The position numbers and the translations under genes are program-made. 64,000 bases of DNA, taken from the NCBI RefSeq assembly GCF_030908405.1, contig NZ_CP133089.1:744001-808000 (forward strand), read 5' to 3'. Positions within the stretch are counted from its first letter, which is position 1. Every line of letters begins with the position of its first letter. Source of the stretch: Aminobacterium sp. MB27-C1 (GTDB lineage Bacteria; Synergistota; Synergistia; Synergistales; Aminobacteriaceae). The notes under the pieces are model-generated. The model was not told the DNA's origin and made no database searches. It saw only the letters and a program-made list of their open reading frames with translations. Positions 51,989 to 61,285 of this stretch are shown here, piece after piece.

Positions 51989-53041
51989 ATGATCAATGTC
52001 ATCAGAAAGGGAGCTCCTTTGTTAATACTGAAAGGGGCTAAGGAGGCTATTGTAGAGTGGCTTCAAAACAATTTTGAAGCAGAAATCATCTCCCTTGAAG
52101 GCAAATCTTTCGAAGAAACCCTCGGATCAGTGGAACAGGGGCAGGCCGGTCTCATCGTAAAAAACATGAACGAAAGCGATGAAATACCGCCTGTTGTTCT
52201 TGTAACAACAAGCCACCCCGATAAAATACTCGAACGTATTATCAACGAAAAAGCTACGACCATGATTGAGTACGCAGAACGTCTGCCGAGAGTCATCTTC
52301 TTCAGGGTTTTCGGCGATTATCGTACTGTATTGAAAGAGATACAGAACGATTTCGGAGGGCGGCTGGATAAAATTGGTTCCAATCTTGTCTTTGCCTCTG
52401 AAAACCCTGGTGTTCCTGTCTGCTTCACTGAAAAATCGTTGAAAAAAGGCCTTGCCTTTCAACGAGGCGATCTCTTAGAAGAAGGGCTGTTTATAGATAT
52501 GCCCTTTGAAGAGCTTTTTAAACGTCTCAATAGCAGAGCTCTTCATTATTTCAACGCGGGACTGAATAACCGTGACTGGAACGTTATGGAAGTACGCCTG
52601 TACGACGCGGATAAACAGTACTGGCTTCACACCCGCCGTTTGCGTCTTGCCCTTGAGGGACTTGAAGTCTGTATGGTTATCGGCGAAGGGTGGGGTAAGG
52701 ACTATGCCCATATTCTTATGCCTGTACCCGTTTACTGTATTCGTATTTTGACTTTCCTTGAACCCTTTATGGTCAAAAGAGCTCTTATGGGACTTGAATA
52801 CACGGAAGATGGTCAGCGTTTTGTCGACCTGGATCTTTACCACAACAGGAAAAAAATATCGTGGGGCGATGTGCCTGGCGGAGAGATTGTTCCTCGAAGT
52901 GAGCGTGAACGGCCTCGCACAACTTTGTCTATGGCATTCCGTAAAGAAGTCATGGCTGCTCTCGATGAGAGAGAATGTGCGGAGATACAGGATATAGAAG
53001 AGGCCATACTCGAGAAAATACCTCAGAGAGACGACGATTAA
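51989..53041 (+). CDS. Unknown protein, 350 residues
   Basis: I do not recognise this protein. It has no signal peptide or membrane helix. The N-terminal part (about 1-125) alternates strands and helices with hydrophobic cores (PPVVLVTTSHPDKILERI), and the second half carries conserved-looking features: FNAGLNNRDWNVMEVRLYDA, LHTRRLRLALEGLEVC and IGEGWGKDYAHILMPVPVYC. An acidic helix closes the protein. Its ATG directly follows the sirtuin stop, so it is tightly coupled to a deacylase and a ComB-type phosphatase; an unknown enzyme or binding protein in the same process is possible. Composition matches its neighbours. Confidence 0.7.
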   Translation: MINVIRKGAPLLILKGAKEAIVEWLQNNFEAEIISLEGKSFEETLGSVEQGQAGLIVKNMNESDEIPPVVLVTTSHPDKILERIINEKATTMIEYAERLPRVIFFRVFGDYRTVLKEIQNDFGGRLDKIGSNLVFASENPGVPVCFTEKSLKKGLAFQRGDLLEEGLFIDMPFEELFKRLNSRALHYFNAGLNNRDWNVMEVRLYDADKQYWLHTRRLRLALEGLEVCMVIGEGWGKDYAHILMPVPVYCIRILTFLEPFMVKRALMGLEYTEDGQRFVDLDLYHNRKKISWGDVPGGEIVPRSERERPRTTLSMAFRKEVMAALDERECAEIQDIEEAILEKIPQRDDD

Positions 53042-53117
53042 TATACCCTACTTAGTATTGAAGCCTGTGGTAGAATACTTCTACTACTAAAGGAACTTTA
53101 GAATTGAGGAGAGTTTT

Positions 53118-55016
53118 TTGACGCATACGTTTCTACCTGTTTCTCGAAAAGATATGAAAGACAGAGGGTGGAAGGATTTTGATTTCCTTTTCATCAGCGG
53201 TGACGCTTATGTAGACCACCCCAGCTTTGGACACGCCATAATCAGTCGTGTTTTAGAAAGTGCTGGTTTCAAAGTAGGAATTATCGCTCAGCCCGACTGG
53301 CACGATACAAAGGATTTTGCGCGGTTGGGACGTCCTAAGTTGGGCGTTCTCGTTGCCGCTGGAAACCTCGATTCAATGTTGAATAAGCTGACGGCTTCCA
53401 AGAAGAGCAGAAGCACTGACAGCTACTCTCCAGGGGGAAAGGCCGGCAGACGTCCAGATCGGGCGACTATTGTCTATTGCAACCGTATTCGTGAACTTTG
53501 GAAAGATATTCCCATAGTCATTGGCGGCATCGAAGCAAGTTTGCGCCGTTTCGCCCACTACGATTATTGGTCAGATGCAGTACGACGTTCCATTCTCATA
53601 GACAGCCAGGCCGACCTACTTGTCTATGGGATGGGAGAAAAACAGATAGTACATATAGCAGAGCTTTTGCGAGACGGAATTCCAGTTTCAGAAATCAGAG
53701 ATATTCAGGGGACATGCTACAAAACAGAAAGTCTTGAGAGGCTCTGGGATTATGTGGAATGTCCTTCCTTTGAAAAGGTAAACAAGGATAAGAAGGCCTT
53801 TGCAGAGGCATTTCGCCTTCAATATCTGGAGCAAGACCCCATACGGGGAAAGACAGTTATACAGCAACATGAACACTTTTACGTTGTGCAGAATCCCCCG
53901 ACAATGCCCATGACGGCGGCGGAGCTCGATGCTGTTTACGAACTTCCGTACATGCGAACGTGGCATCCCATGTATGAAAAATACGGTGGGGTTCCAGCCA
54001 TTAAAGAAGTGGAATTCAGCATTACTACCCATCGAGGGTGCTTTGGCAGTTGTGCTTTTTGTGCCATAGCCTCTCATCAGGGACGAATGATACAGAGTCG
54101 CTCTGAAGAATCAGTGCTGAAAGAGGCGAAACTTCTCACGAAGCGTCCCGGTTTTAAGGGGTACATTCATGACGTGGGAGGTCCGACAGCCAATTTCAAT
54201 AGACCATCGTGTGATGATCAGTTGAGACGAGGAACGTGTAAAAACAAGCAATGTCTGGCTCCTGCGCCGTGTAAGAACTTACATGTCGACCATGAATCTT
54301 ACATTGACTTGTTGCGTAAGATACGGGCCATTCCAGGCATCAAGAAGGTCTTTATACGGTCGGGCATTCGATTCGACTACCTCTTGGCAGACAAAAAAAG
54401 CGGTTTCCTTGAAGAATTATGCCGATATCATATCAGCGGTCAGCTTAAAGTTGCTCCGGAACACGTTTCAAATACGGTGCTCGAGTTGATGGGCAAATCG
54501 GGACGGCGCGTTTACGAGCGCTTCATGAGAGAGTACGAAGAGATGAATAAGAAAATTGGAAAGAAACAATATCTCGTGCCGTATTTTATATCGAGCCATC
54601 CGGGAGCTGGTCTGAAAGAGGCGATAGAGCTTGCGGAATTTGTTCGTGATCTGAACTTTATGCCCGAGCAGGTGCAGGATTTTATTCCGACGCCGGGAAG
54701 CCTTTCGACGTGCATGTATTACACAGAGCTGAACCCTCTAACTGGAGAACCGGTCTATGTGCCCAAAAGCAACCAAGAAAGAAAAATGCAACGTGCTCTC
54801 TTGCAATATCGCAACCCTTCGAATCACAAATTGGTACGAGAAGCCTTACGAATTGCAGGTCGTGAAGATCTCATTGGTTGTGATGAAAAATGTCTTGTTC
54901 CTCCAGAAAAGGGGGAGGAAAAACAAGGTGGCGTAAAACAAAGTGGTGGAAAGCAGAAGGTGAGGCGGAGTTCCAGACAAAACTTCAGAAGGAGCAAGCC
55001 CAAAAGGGGGCGCTAG
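53118..55016 (+). CDS. YgiQ family radical SAM protein
   Basis: A 632-residue radical-SAM protein of the YgiQ family, whose substrate remains unknown. Seen: the N-terminal [20 protein letters not shown], an [20 protein letters not shown] segment, the [4Fe-4S]-binding CFGSCAFC motif after THRG, and [12 protein letters not shown] and [16 protein letters not shown] further on. The TTG at 53118 is used, with GAGGAGAG before it. It continues the same strand run after a 76-base gap. A basic, low-complexity tail of about 35 residues ends the protein (KRGR). Confidence 0.9.
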   Translation: MTHTFLPVSRKDMKDRGWKDFDFLFISGDAYVDHPSFGHAIISRVLESAGFKVGIIAQPDWHDTKDFARLGRPKLGVLVAAGNLDSMLNKLTASKKSRSTDSYSPGGKAGRRPDRATIVYCNRIRELWKDIPIVIGGIEASLRRFAHYDYWSDAVRRSILIDSQADLLVYGMGEKQIVHIAELLRDGIPVSEIRDIQGTCYKTESLERLWDYVECPSFEKVNKDKKAFAEAFRLQYLEQDPIRGKTVIQQHEHFYVVQNPPTMPMTAAELDAVYELPYMRTWHPMYEKYGGVPAIKEVEFSITTHRGCFGSCAFCAIASHQGRMIQSRSEESVLKEAKLLTKRPGFKGYIHDVGGPTANFNRPSCDDQLRRGTCKNKQCLAPAPCKNLHVDHESYIDLLRKIRAIPGIKKVFIRSGIRFDYLLADKKSGFLEELCRYHISGQLKVAPEHVSNTVLELMGKSGRRVYERFMREYEEMNKKIGKKQYLVPYFISSHPGAGLKEAIELAEFVRDLNFMPEQVQDFIPTPGSLSTCMYYTELNPLTGEPVYVPKSNQERKMQRALLQYRNPSNHKLVREALRIAGREDLIGCDEKCLVPPEKGEEKQGGVKQSGGKQKVRRSSRQNFRRSKPKRGR

Positions 55017-55020
55017 AGAG

Positions 55021-55695
55021 ATGAGAAAGTATTCTTTTCTTTTAGCTTGTGTATTTGCTTTCTTTGCTGCTATGGCAGGCAGTCTATGGTATTTGAATAC
55101 GCGTGAAGAGAGAGGCATTCAGGAGCAGGCTCAGCCGCGGCCTCAGCTCAATGCTTCTTCAGTTGAAAGCAAGCCTCCGAAAGATACGGTCAATCTTCCG
55201 TCTTCTTCTCAGCCAACGAAACCTGGACAAAACATAATAGCCGCTCCTCAAACTGAGCAGGAGCCAATTCCTAAGGTGGAAATAAAACACCCTCCACAGG
55301 AGGTTCTTCCCAAACAAAAAACAAGGGAAGAGGAACTTCGCGATCTAAAAGCTCAGATACAACCGAAAGAAACGCCTAAAGATGAAGTGGTTTCTATTCC
55401 TGTAGCTGACGATCTCATAGAGAAAGGGAAAAAGATCAAACAGTCAATAGAAGATGAGGCTAAAGACGCCATGCAAGACGCTATTGATGTCTTACCTGGC
55501 GTGGATGCTGAAATAGCAGATGCCGATCTTGGTGTATCTGGAAGTAAGGTGAGTCTTAATTTCACTATACCAGCAGATCGAATAAAGCTCCTTGGCAAAT
55601 TACCGCCCGACCCTGAAAAAACAAAAAAGTCATCAGAAGAAGTAGTTTCTGATGACATTATCTCTTGCGATATATCTTCTAAAGATAGAAAATAG
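55021..55695 (+). CDS. Membrane-anchored Pro/Lys-rich protein, unknown
   Basis: A 224-residue protein with one N-terminal helix (about 5-25) followed by a Pro/Gln/Lys/Glu-rich region (about 30-150) and a small folded-looking C-terminal part (DVLPGVDAEIADADLGVSGS, SLNFTIPADRIKLLGKLPP). It would span the periplasm from an inner-membrane anchor. I see no family signature; it is not a clear SPOR or TonB protein. It starts 4 bases after the YgiQ stop and so belongs to that operon. The 3' end meets a convergent DMT exporter gene. Confidence 0.65.
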   Translation: MRKYSFLLACVFAFFAAMAGSLWYLNTREERGIQEQAQPRPQLNASSVESKPPKDTVNLPSSSQPTKPGQNIIAAPQTEQEPIPKVEIKHPPQEVLPKQKTREEELRDLKAQIQPKETPKDEVVSIPVADDLIEKGKKIKQSIEDEAKDAMQDAIDVLPGVDAEIADADLGVSGSKVSLNFTIPADRIKLLGKLPPDPEKTKKSSEEVVSDDIISCDISSKDRK

Positions 55696-55697
55696 TC

Positions 55698-56630
55698 TTA
55701 ATTATTCATCGCTTTTATCTTTGCAACAAAAGTTGCTGCATGTTGAAACAAAATAGGGCCTGTTTCGGTGAGCAAGACGGCGAAAAAGATGAGAGAGCAC
55801 CCAAGCACCATCTGAGGAGTAAAGATTTCGCCAAGAAATAGAATTCCAGACAGGGCTCCGAATACAGATTCCAGGCTCAGCAAAATGGACGCGTGGGTGG
55901 ACGGCGTGAATTTCTGAGCTGCATTTTGTACAGAAAGAGCAAAGACAGTACAAAGAAGCACGGTAAAGGCAATACTCCACCATGCGCTTGGAGCTATTGC
56001 TGCACCAGGCCATTCTTCGAGAAGTATGGCGCTTATGAAACTAAGCAGCGCGGTAGTTCCAATTTGAAGAGTGGCCAGGGCGAGAGGATCCATTTTCGGG
56101 GCAAAGCGTTCAATGGCAAGTATATGGCATGCGAAAAAGAGTGCGCAGAATAGTGTGAGAAAGTCTCCGTAGTTCAGATTGGAGAAGGCGTCTCCGTTCC
56201 CTTGAAGGGTAAGGAGTCCCATTCCTCCCAGACATATGAGAGACGCAATAATTGAAATATACCCCGGAAATATCTTTTTAAGAGCCCACGAAAGGAACGG
56301 AACAATGACAACGTATGTTGCCGTTATAAATGCCTGTTTCCCGGCCGTTGTGTAATTTAGGCCGATTGTCTGGGTAGCGAACCCGAGAAAGAGAAAAAGC
56401 CCTACGAGAAGGCCGGCTTTTATATCGTTGGCTTTCAGCTTTTGCAAACGCTTTCTGAAAATAAGAGACATAAGAACGAAAGACGCAGTAAAGCGGATGG
56501 CAAGTAACCAATAGGGGGTAAAACTATTCAGAGCATCTTTCATCGCAACAAAACCAAAGCCCCAGAATAATGCAATAAGAACGAGGGCGCTGTCGGCAAG
56601 TAAAACTTTATGTCGAGTCATCCAAGACAT
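55698..56630 (-). CDS. EamA/DMT family transporter
   Basis: A 310-residue inner-membrane protein with ten helices in two EamA halves (ALFWGFGFVAMKDALNSFTPYW; TPSTHASILLSLESVFGALSG). It probably exports an amino acid or other metabolite. The ATG at 56630 is chosen with TTGGAG ten bases upstream; in-frame starts further right have no ribosome site. It is a separate unit from the DMT gene at 46061. The mbh operon diverges from its 5' side. Confidence 0.85.
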   Translation of the reverse strand: MSWMTRHKVLLADSALVLIALFWGFGFVAMKDALNSFTPYWLLAIRFTASFVLMSLIFRKRLQKLKANDIKAGLLVGLFLFLGFATQTIGLNYTTAGKQAFITATYVVIVPFLSWALKKIFPGYISIIASLICLGGMGLLTLQGNGDAFSNLNYGDFLTLFCALFFACHILAIERFAPKMDPLALATLQIGTTALLSFISAILLEEWPGAAIAPSAWWSIAFTVLLCTVFALSVQNAAQKFTPSTHASILLSLESVFGALSGILFLGEIFTPQMVLGCSLIFFAVLLTETGPILFQHAATFVAKIKAMNN

Positions 56631-56833
56631 TATTTTGTCACTCCAATTCATTTTATACGTTCTTGACACTGAGATTTTAACACACACCGCTTAATTTCAT
56701 TGGCATACGAATTATAAACTATAGTTAAGAGTTGCAATAGTTATAAATTTAACAAAACAACTACAGGAAGATAACATCGTCTTGAATGTGATGATAAGGA
56801 GTTTTGTGCACCTTGTATTAAATGAAACTTTTA

Positions 56834-56863
56834 TTTACAAAAGAAAGTTGGACAGAGTATAAT
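56834..56863 (+). promoter_or_regulatory. Promoter of the mbh operon
   Basis: TTTACA and a perfect TATAAT (56858-56863) are separated by 18 bases. Transcription would begin about 35 bases before the first start codon. Confidence 0.6.
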
Positions 56864-56904
56864 GTATGCGCGTTTCACATTCTCAATGCAAGGGGGTGTA
56901 ATGC

Positions 56905-57390
56905 TTGTTTGTTTTTGTCACATCCTTTCTAATGTATCTGTTGCTTGTATGGTCTGGAGGCACGATCAATGTAGTAGAGATAGGTATTGCTTTAATTCTT
57001 GCTACTATACTTGCTTTTGCTTCCCATACATGGAACCCCTCAAAACCTTTCAGTTTCAGGGCGTTGAATCCTTTGCGCTGGATCACTTTTGTTTATTACG
57101 TTTGCGTTCCTTTTGCAATAGGGCTCATCAAGGCGAATTTCGATGTGGCGATGAGAGTTATTACCGGCCACATCAATCCTGGAATAGTCAAGCTTGAACC
57201 TGGCCTGAAAAGTGATTTAGCAAAGACCATACTTGCTGATTCGATTACGTTGACTCCAGGCACACTGACAGTGGATGTGGACGATGATGGTGCTTTCTAT
57301 ATCCATTGGATCAATGTTCTGGACGTGTCTCCAGACGAAAAGCAGGTGTATGGGTCTTTTGCACATTGGGCAAGGAGGTTAGCGGATTGA
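56905..57390 (+). CDS. mbhA: Mrp antiporter-type subunit E (MbhA)
   Basis: A 161-residue inner-membrane protein homologous to MnhE/MrpE. Two N-terminal helices and LRWITFVYYVCVPFAIGLIKANFDVAMRV are typical, as is the LTPGTLTVDVDDDGAFYIHWINV end. The TTG at 56905 is used since AAGGGGGTG lies at right distance; an ATG 4 bases upstream is out of frame and gives a nonsense protein. First gene of the operon that runs to the right edge. Confidence 0.9.
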   Translation: MFVFVTSFLMYLLLVWSGGTINVVEIGIALILATILAFASHTWNPSKPFSFRALNPLRWITFVYYVCVPFAIGLIKANFDVAMRVITGHINPGIVKLEPGLKSDLAKTILADSITLTPGTLTVDVDDDGAFYIHWINVLDVSPDEKQVYGSFAHWARRLAD

Positions 57391-57647
57391 GTATTCAGCT
57401 ATTAATGTGGGGAGCCGTAGTGTTGGGTATAGTTGCTATCGTTATTTTGGGCCGCCTTATAGCTGGACCAACAATACCGGATAGAGCTGTTGCCCTCGAT
57501 ACGGTTAATACCCTGGTTGTTGCGATGATGATTTTGTTGTCAGCTGTCTTTGATTCAGTGGTTATGGTCGACGTGGCTATTGTGTATGCTGCCCTTTCTT
57601 TTGTGGGAACAATGTTTATCGCCCGTTTTATCGAAGGGGGAATGTAG
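57387..57647 (+). CDS. mbhB: Mrp antiporter-type subunit F (MbhB)
   Basis: An 86-residue inner-membrane protein with three helices, homologous to MnhF/MrpF: VILGRLIAGPTIPDRAVALD is the family signature. The TTG at 57387 has AGGAGG before it and overlaps the mbhA stop by four bases. Part of the ion-translocating module. Confidence 0.9.
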   Translation: MSIQLLMWGAVVLGIVAIVILGRLIAGPTIPDRAVALDTVNTLVVAMMILLSAVFDSVVMVDVAIVYAALSFVGTMFIARFIEGGM

Positions 57648-57649
57648 AA

Positions 57650-58030
57650 ATGGCAGAACAATATGCTATCGGAATTTTGATTATAATCGGTCTCATTTTC
57701 AACACATTAGGGGCCATATCACTGTATAGATTTCCAGACGTGTACACGAGGCTTCACGGAGCTACGAAGTGTACTACCTTTGGAAGTATTTTTACGTCGT
57801 TGGCTGTTGTAGTATATGCAGCTTTTCGTTTGCATCAGGGTGGGGAGAGTCGGTTTGCCGTATTAATTATTCACGCTCTTGTGGCCGTTATGGTTCTTCT
57901 TGTTACGAATGCGACTGGGGCTCATGCTATTGCCCGTGCCGCCCACAGAAGCGGAGTTGTTCCTAAAATGGCTGTGGTTGATCGCCTTGCAGAAGAAGAG
58001 GAGCGTAAAGGTGGTGTTGTCAGTGAGTGA
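57650..58030 (+). CDS. mbhC: Mrp antiporter-type subunit G (MbhC)
   Basis: A 126-residue protein homologous to MnhG/MrpG, with three helices. FNTLGAISLYRFPDVYTRLH and ATKCTTFGSIFTSLAVVVYA are diagnostic. GAAGGGGG precedes the ATG. It overlaps the next gene by eight bases. Confidence 0.9.
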   Translation: MAEQYAIGILIIIGLIFNTLGAISLYRFPDVYTRLHGATKCTTFGSIFTSLAVVVYAAFRLHQGGESRFAVLIIHALVAVMVLLVTNATGAHAIARAAHRSGVVPKMAVVDRLAEEEERKGGVVSE

Positions 58031-58286
58031 AGTTTTTCATATTGCCATCCTCACGTTGCTCGTTATATCGGCTTTTTTTGCTATTTGGTTCAGAGACCTT
58101 TTGTCGTCGGTGATAGCTTTAGGAGTGTTTAGCCTTGTGCTTTCAGTGGAGTTTTATCTCTTGCACGCTCCCGACGTAGCAATCGCAGAAGCGGCAATTG
58201 GCGCTGGTCTGAACACTGCCATATACATTGTGGCCTTGAGAGGATGCGGTAAGGCCCGGAGTAAAACCGGAGGTGATATCCGGTGA
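58023..58286 (+). CDS. mbhD: Hydrogenase subunit MbhD (DUF4040)
   Basis: An 87-residue protein with three helices, equivalent to a C-terminal piece of the large MrpA subunit. SVIALGVFSLVLSVEFYLLH and APDVAIAEAAIGAGLNTAIY are the DUF4040 signature. The GTG at 58023 has AAAGGTGG before it. In the archaeal Mbh complex this subunit belongs to the split MrpA equivalent that lines the sodium path. Confidence 0.85.
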   Translation: MSEVFHIAILTLLVISAFFAIWFRDLLSSVIALGVFSLVLSVEFYLLHAPDVAIAEAAIGAGLNTAIYIVALRGCGKARSKTGGDIR

Positions 58287-58555
58287 AAAAGACAATCTTT
58301 ATCGTTGCAGCTTTAGTTCTTGGCGGTTTGGTTTGGGGTGGTCTCGATGCAATCCATCCCTTTGGAGATCCTGGACAGGTTGCTATGGACGACTATTTCC
58401 TTGAACACGCAATAAAAGATCGTTCATCGGAAAACGCTGTTACATCGATCGTTTTCGACTTTCGTGGATTCGATACTATAGGAGAAGCTGCCGTTCTTTT
58501 CACAGCAGTTTGTTCCGTTACAGCTCTTTTCAGGGAAGGAGGCAAAAAGAAATGA
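58283..58555 (+). CDS. mbhE: Hydrogenase subunit MbhE
   Basis: A 90-residue protein with two helices, equivalent to the end of MrpA. FGDPGQVAMDDYFLEHAIKD and TSIVFDFRGFDTIGEAAVLF are characteristic of MbhE. The GTG start has GGAGGTGATA before it and overlaps mbhD by four bases. Confidence 0.85.
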   Translation: MKKTIFIVAALVLGGLVWGGLDAIHPFGDPGQVAMDDYFLEHAIKDRSSENAVTSIVFDFRGFDTIGEAAVLFTAVCSVTALFREGGKKK

Positions 58556-59034
58556 AGCCTCTATCTGTTGTAGTCCGAACAGGCTGTGATATTTTTGCCT
58601 GGTTCTTGATCATCTTCGGAGCCTACGTAATCATACACGGCGACGTTACTCCCGGCGGAGGTTTTCAGGGTGGTGCCGTTGTCGCAACCTTCCTGGCTCT
58701 TTTACTTGTTGCCTATGGATGGAACAGACTCTCTCTCTGGCTTAACGAGAGCATATATAACGGAATGCTCATTTTTGGGCTTCTCTGTTTCATTATTTTA
58801 GGTTTTATGGGAATGCCTACATCCTTCTTCTATAACTTTGTTGCCATTCCCGCCGCAGAAGTGGCTAAGACCGGTCATGGTATTATTCCTCCTTCAGGAA
58901 CCATTGCTTTAATGGATATTGCAGTAGGAATAGAAGTTACAGGAGGTTTATCCCTTCTTTTGATTTATATGTTTAAAGGAATACACCTTTTCGATAACTA
59001 TGAGATAGGAGGGGAGAGCGGTCATGATCGGTAA
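58552..59034 (+). CDS. mbhF: Mrp antiporter-type subunit B (MbhF)
   Basis: A 160-residue inner-membrane protein homologous to MnhB/MrpB with four helices. GAYVIIHGDVTPGGGFQGGA is the family hallmark. The ATG at 58552 overlaps the mbhE stop (ATGA) and follows GGAAGGAGG. Together with MbhC, D, E and G it forms the Na+/H+ antiporter module. Confidence 0.9.
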   Translation: MKPLSVVVRTGCDIFAWFLIIFGAYVIIHGDVTPGGGFQGGAVVATFLALLLVAYGWNRLSLWLNESIYNGMLIFGLLCFIILGFMGMPTSFFYNFVAIPAAEVAKTGHGIIPPSGTIALMDIAVGIEVTGGLSLLLIYMFKGIHLFDNYEIGGESGHDR

Positions 59035-59371
59035 TGCTCCTTTTCTCATTGTGGGTGTTCTTTTTCTGATGGGGCTTATCGCAGTGCTTACTGAGAAGAA
59101 CCTCGTTAAGATCGCTATCGGAGTCAGCATTATAGAGTCCGCAACGAATATGTTCCTTATCGCGTTGGGATATAGGTCGGGAGGCGCCATTCCTGTGCGG
59201 TTCCTTGCTGGAGGCGAGAAACTCATGGTATTGCCCACTCCTCAGGCTCTGACTCTGACGGCCATTGTTATTGCTATGGCGACAACAGCTCTTATGCTAT
59301 CGCTGATTATGCTTCTTTATCGCCATTATGGAACGTTGAATATTGACGAGATACGGAGGTTGCGAGGATGA
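59024..59371 (+). CDS. mbhG: Mrp antiporter-type subunit C, NuoK-like (MbhG)
   Basis: A 115-residue, three-helix protein homologous to MnhC/MrpC and complex I NuoK. KNLVKIAIGVSIIESATNMF and DPQALTLTAIV-like PTPQALTLTAIVI are typical, including the conserved membrane Glu. It overlaps mbhF by 11 bases and mbhH by four. Confidence 0.9.
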   Translation: MIGNAPFLIVGVLFLMGLIAVLTEKNLVKIAIGVSIIESATNMFLIALGYRSGGAIPVRFLAGGEKLMVLPTPQALTLTAIVIAMATTALMLSLIMLLYRHYGTLNIDEIRRLRG

Positions 59372-60933
59372 ACTGGCAAGAACATCTACCAGCACTAATT
59401 CTGGCCATTCCTCTCTTAGGCGCCTTCGCAACGCCCCTATTCTCTTTAGGTGGAAAGACGCTGCGAAATGTCTGGATGGTCAGCATTTCATTTTTAACGT
59501 TGGTTCTGGCCTTCTTTATTTGGAAGTATGTTGGAGCCAACGGCGTAATGGTTTACGTTATGGGAGCTGAAAAAGCAACCCTGGCTCTTCCGTCAGGCAT
59601 GACGTATCCCGTAAGAATCATTCTTGAGATAGACGGAATGAGTGCGTTCATGGCCCTTGCCGGTTCCATCGTTTCTTTTGCAGGTGCAGTCTATTCGGTT
59701 CAGTTTATGGATCGTTTCACGGGAATGAACCGCTTTACGTCACTCTATTTCCTTCTGACGGCAGGTATGTTGGGGCTCATGATCACCGGTGACCTCTTCA
59801 ACTTCTTTGTCTTTCTCGAGATTGCATCGGTGGCTTCCTTCGGTTTGATCGCCTTCTGGAGAGATAAACCGGAAGCAATAGAAGCCAGTTTCAAATATAT
59901 GTTGATCTCGCAGCTTTCGGCCATGATGGTTCTTATTGCCATAGGAACCCTCTACGGACGTTACAATGTCTTAAATATGGCTGGAGTGGCGAGTATGCTT
60001 CACCTCGGTTTTGCCGAAAAGTTTGTGCTGGCCTTTCTGGTTGTGGCCTTGGCTACGAAGTGTGGAACGTTCCCCATGCACATGTGGATGCCTGACGCTT
60101 ATGCAGAGGCTCCTGCTGGGGTAACCTGTCTTCTTGTTGCTGTCAGCCAGGCATCTTTGTACGGTTTGATGAGAGTCTGCTTCAGTTTGTATGGAGCAAC
60201 CATCGGAAGCACCTTTATTCCCTGGGTTATTGTCATCTTCGGAACTGCTTCCATGTTCTTCGGTGTATCCATGGCCGTTGTTCAGCATGAAGTCAAGCGA
60301 CTCATGGGATATCACTCCATCTCTCAGGTTGGATATATGCTTCTTGGCCTTGGCGTCGGACTTTTAGCACTGGGCAACCCTCAGGCCATGGCCGATTACG
60401 GCTTTACGGCTATTAAGGGCGGCGTATACCACATCTTCAACTACACCATGTACAAAGCCCTTTTGTTCCTTACTGCCGGTGCTCTCTACTACGCTACAGG
60501 AACCCGTGACCTCGACAAACTCGGCGGTCTGGCCAGAAAGATGCCATACACGACCTTTATGTTTGCCATAGCGGCAGCTGCCATTTCGGGACTTCCTCCC
60601 TTTAATGGTTTTGTATCGAAATTGCTTATTTACGAGTCAGTATTCGCAGTCCATCCATTCTTCACCGTGGCTGCTCTCGTGACATCGATACTTACGCTGG
60701 CTTCCTTCGTAAAAGTTTTCCAGACTGCATTCCTTGGTCCGGAAAAAGCATGCTTCGCAACTGTAAAAGAAGTTCCCACCAGCATGATTATGGGAATGGC
60801 CATTTTAACGCTGGCTATCGTGCTTCTCACACTATTCCCCACGTGGGTTCTCTCTAACCTCGTAGAGCCGGCGGCTAAAGCCTTGGTCGATCAGGGTGGA
60901 TATATTGGAGCTATTATGGGAGGTGGGCTGTAA
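59368..60933 (+). CDS. mbhH: Mrp antiporter-type subunit D, NuoN/NuoL-like (MbhH)
   Basis: A 521-residue inner-membrane proton- or sodium-translocating subunit of about fourteen helices, homologous to MnhD/MrpD and complex I antiporter subunits. Seen: LYFLLTAGMLGLMITGDLFN with the key Glu in FFVFLEI, KCGTFPMHMWMPDAYAEAPA with the conserved Lys and His, and KRLMGYHSISQVGYMLLGLG. All appear intact. It overlaps the next gene by one base. Confidence 0.95.
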   Translation: MNWQEHLPALILAIPLLGAFATPLFSLGGKTLRNVWMVSISFLTLVLAFFIWKYVGANGVMVYVMGAEKATLALPSGMTYPVRIILEIDGMSAFMALAGSIVSFAGAVYSVQFMDRFTGMNRFTSLYFLLTAGMLGLMITGDLFNFFVFLEIASVASFGLIAFWRDKPEAIEASFKYMLISQLSAMMVLIAIGTLYGRYNVLNMAGVASMLHLGFAEKFVLAFLVVALATKCGTFPMHMWMPDAYAEAPAGVTCLLVAVSQASLYGLMRVCFSLYGATIGSTFIPWVIVIFGTASMFFGVSMAVVQHEVKRLMGYHSISQVGYMLLGLGVGLLALGNPQAMADYGFTAIKGGVYHIFNYTMYKALLFLTAGALYYATGTRDLDKLGGLARKMPYTTFMFAIAAAAISGLPPFNGFVSKLLIYESVFAVHPFFTVAALVTSILTLASFVKVFQTAFLGPEKACFATVKEVPTSMIMGMAILTLAIVLLTLFPTWVLSNLVEPAAKALVDQGGYIGAIMGGGL

Positions 60934-61274
60934 TGTGGAATAAGGTCTTCACAGGATTTGGCTACTGGGATGTTATATCCTGGCTGATCTTCTTTTTCAT
61001 AGCCTCGTTCTTTGCCCTTTGGCTTCGATCTATTGGACGGCGTGACTATAAAGAAGGAACTGAGCAAGATGAAATCTATTGGTCTGGAAACCCTGTTCCC
61101 GAAGATGGGGCAGAAATTTCAGTGCCGGCCAGTTCTTCTTATTGGGGCTTTAGGAAGGCGCTTGAACCTTATTACAAAGTTCTTATCGCCATGCACAGTG
61201 GTCATATCCGCGACTATGTCGGATATTACGTTGTCACTGCTGCACTTATAGCCGCGTTGATCCTCGTTGTATAG
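60933..61274 (+). CDS. mbhI: Hydrogenase subunit MbhI-like
   Basis: A 113-residue protein with one helix near each end (ISWLIFFFIASFFALWLRS at the start; YYVVTAALIAALILVV at the end) and a hydrophilic middle. The sequence is not strongly conserved, but size, two-helix layout and position between the MrpD-like and NuoB-like genes match MbhI, which links the antiporter module to the hydrogenase module in the archaeal complex. The assignment relies mainly on context. Confidence 0.7.
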   Translation: MWNKVFTGFGYWDVISWLIFFFIASFFALWLRSIGRRDYKEGTEQDEIYWSGNPVPEDGAEISVPASSSYWGFRKALEPYYKVLIAMHSGHIRDYVGYYVVTAALIAALILVV

Positions 61275-61285
61275 GAGGCTGGAAG

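Noticed and set aside
56862-57197. Alternative frame at the start of the mbh operon beginning with ATG
   Set aside because: It has an ATG close to the ribosome site, but the product is a shifted reading of MbhA; the TTG frame gives a clear MrpE homologue.
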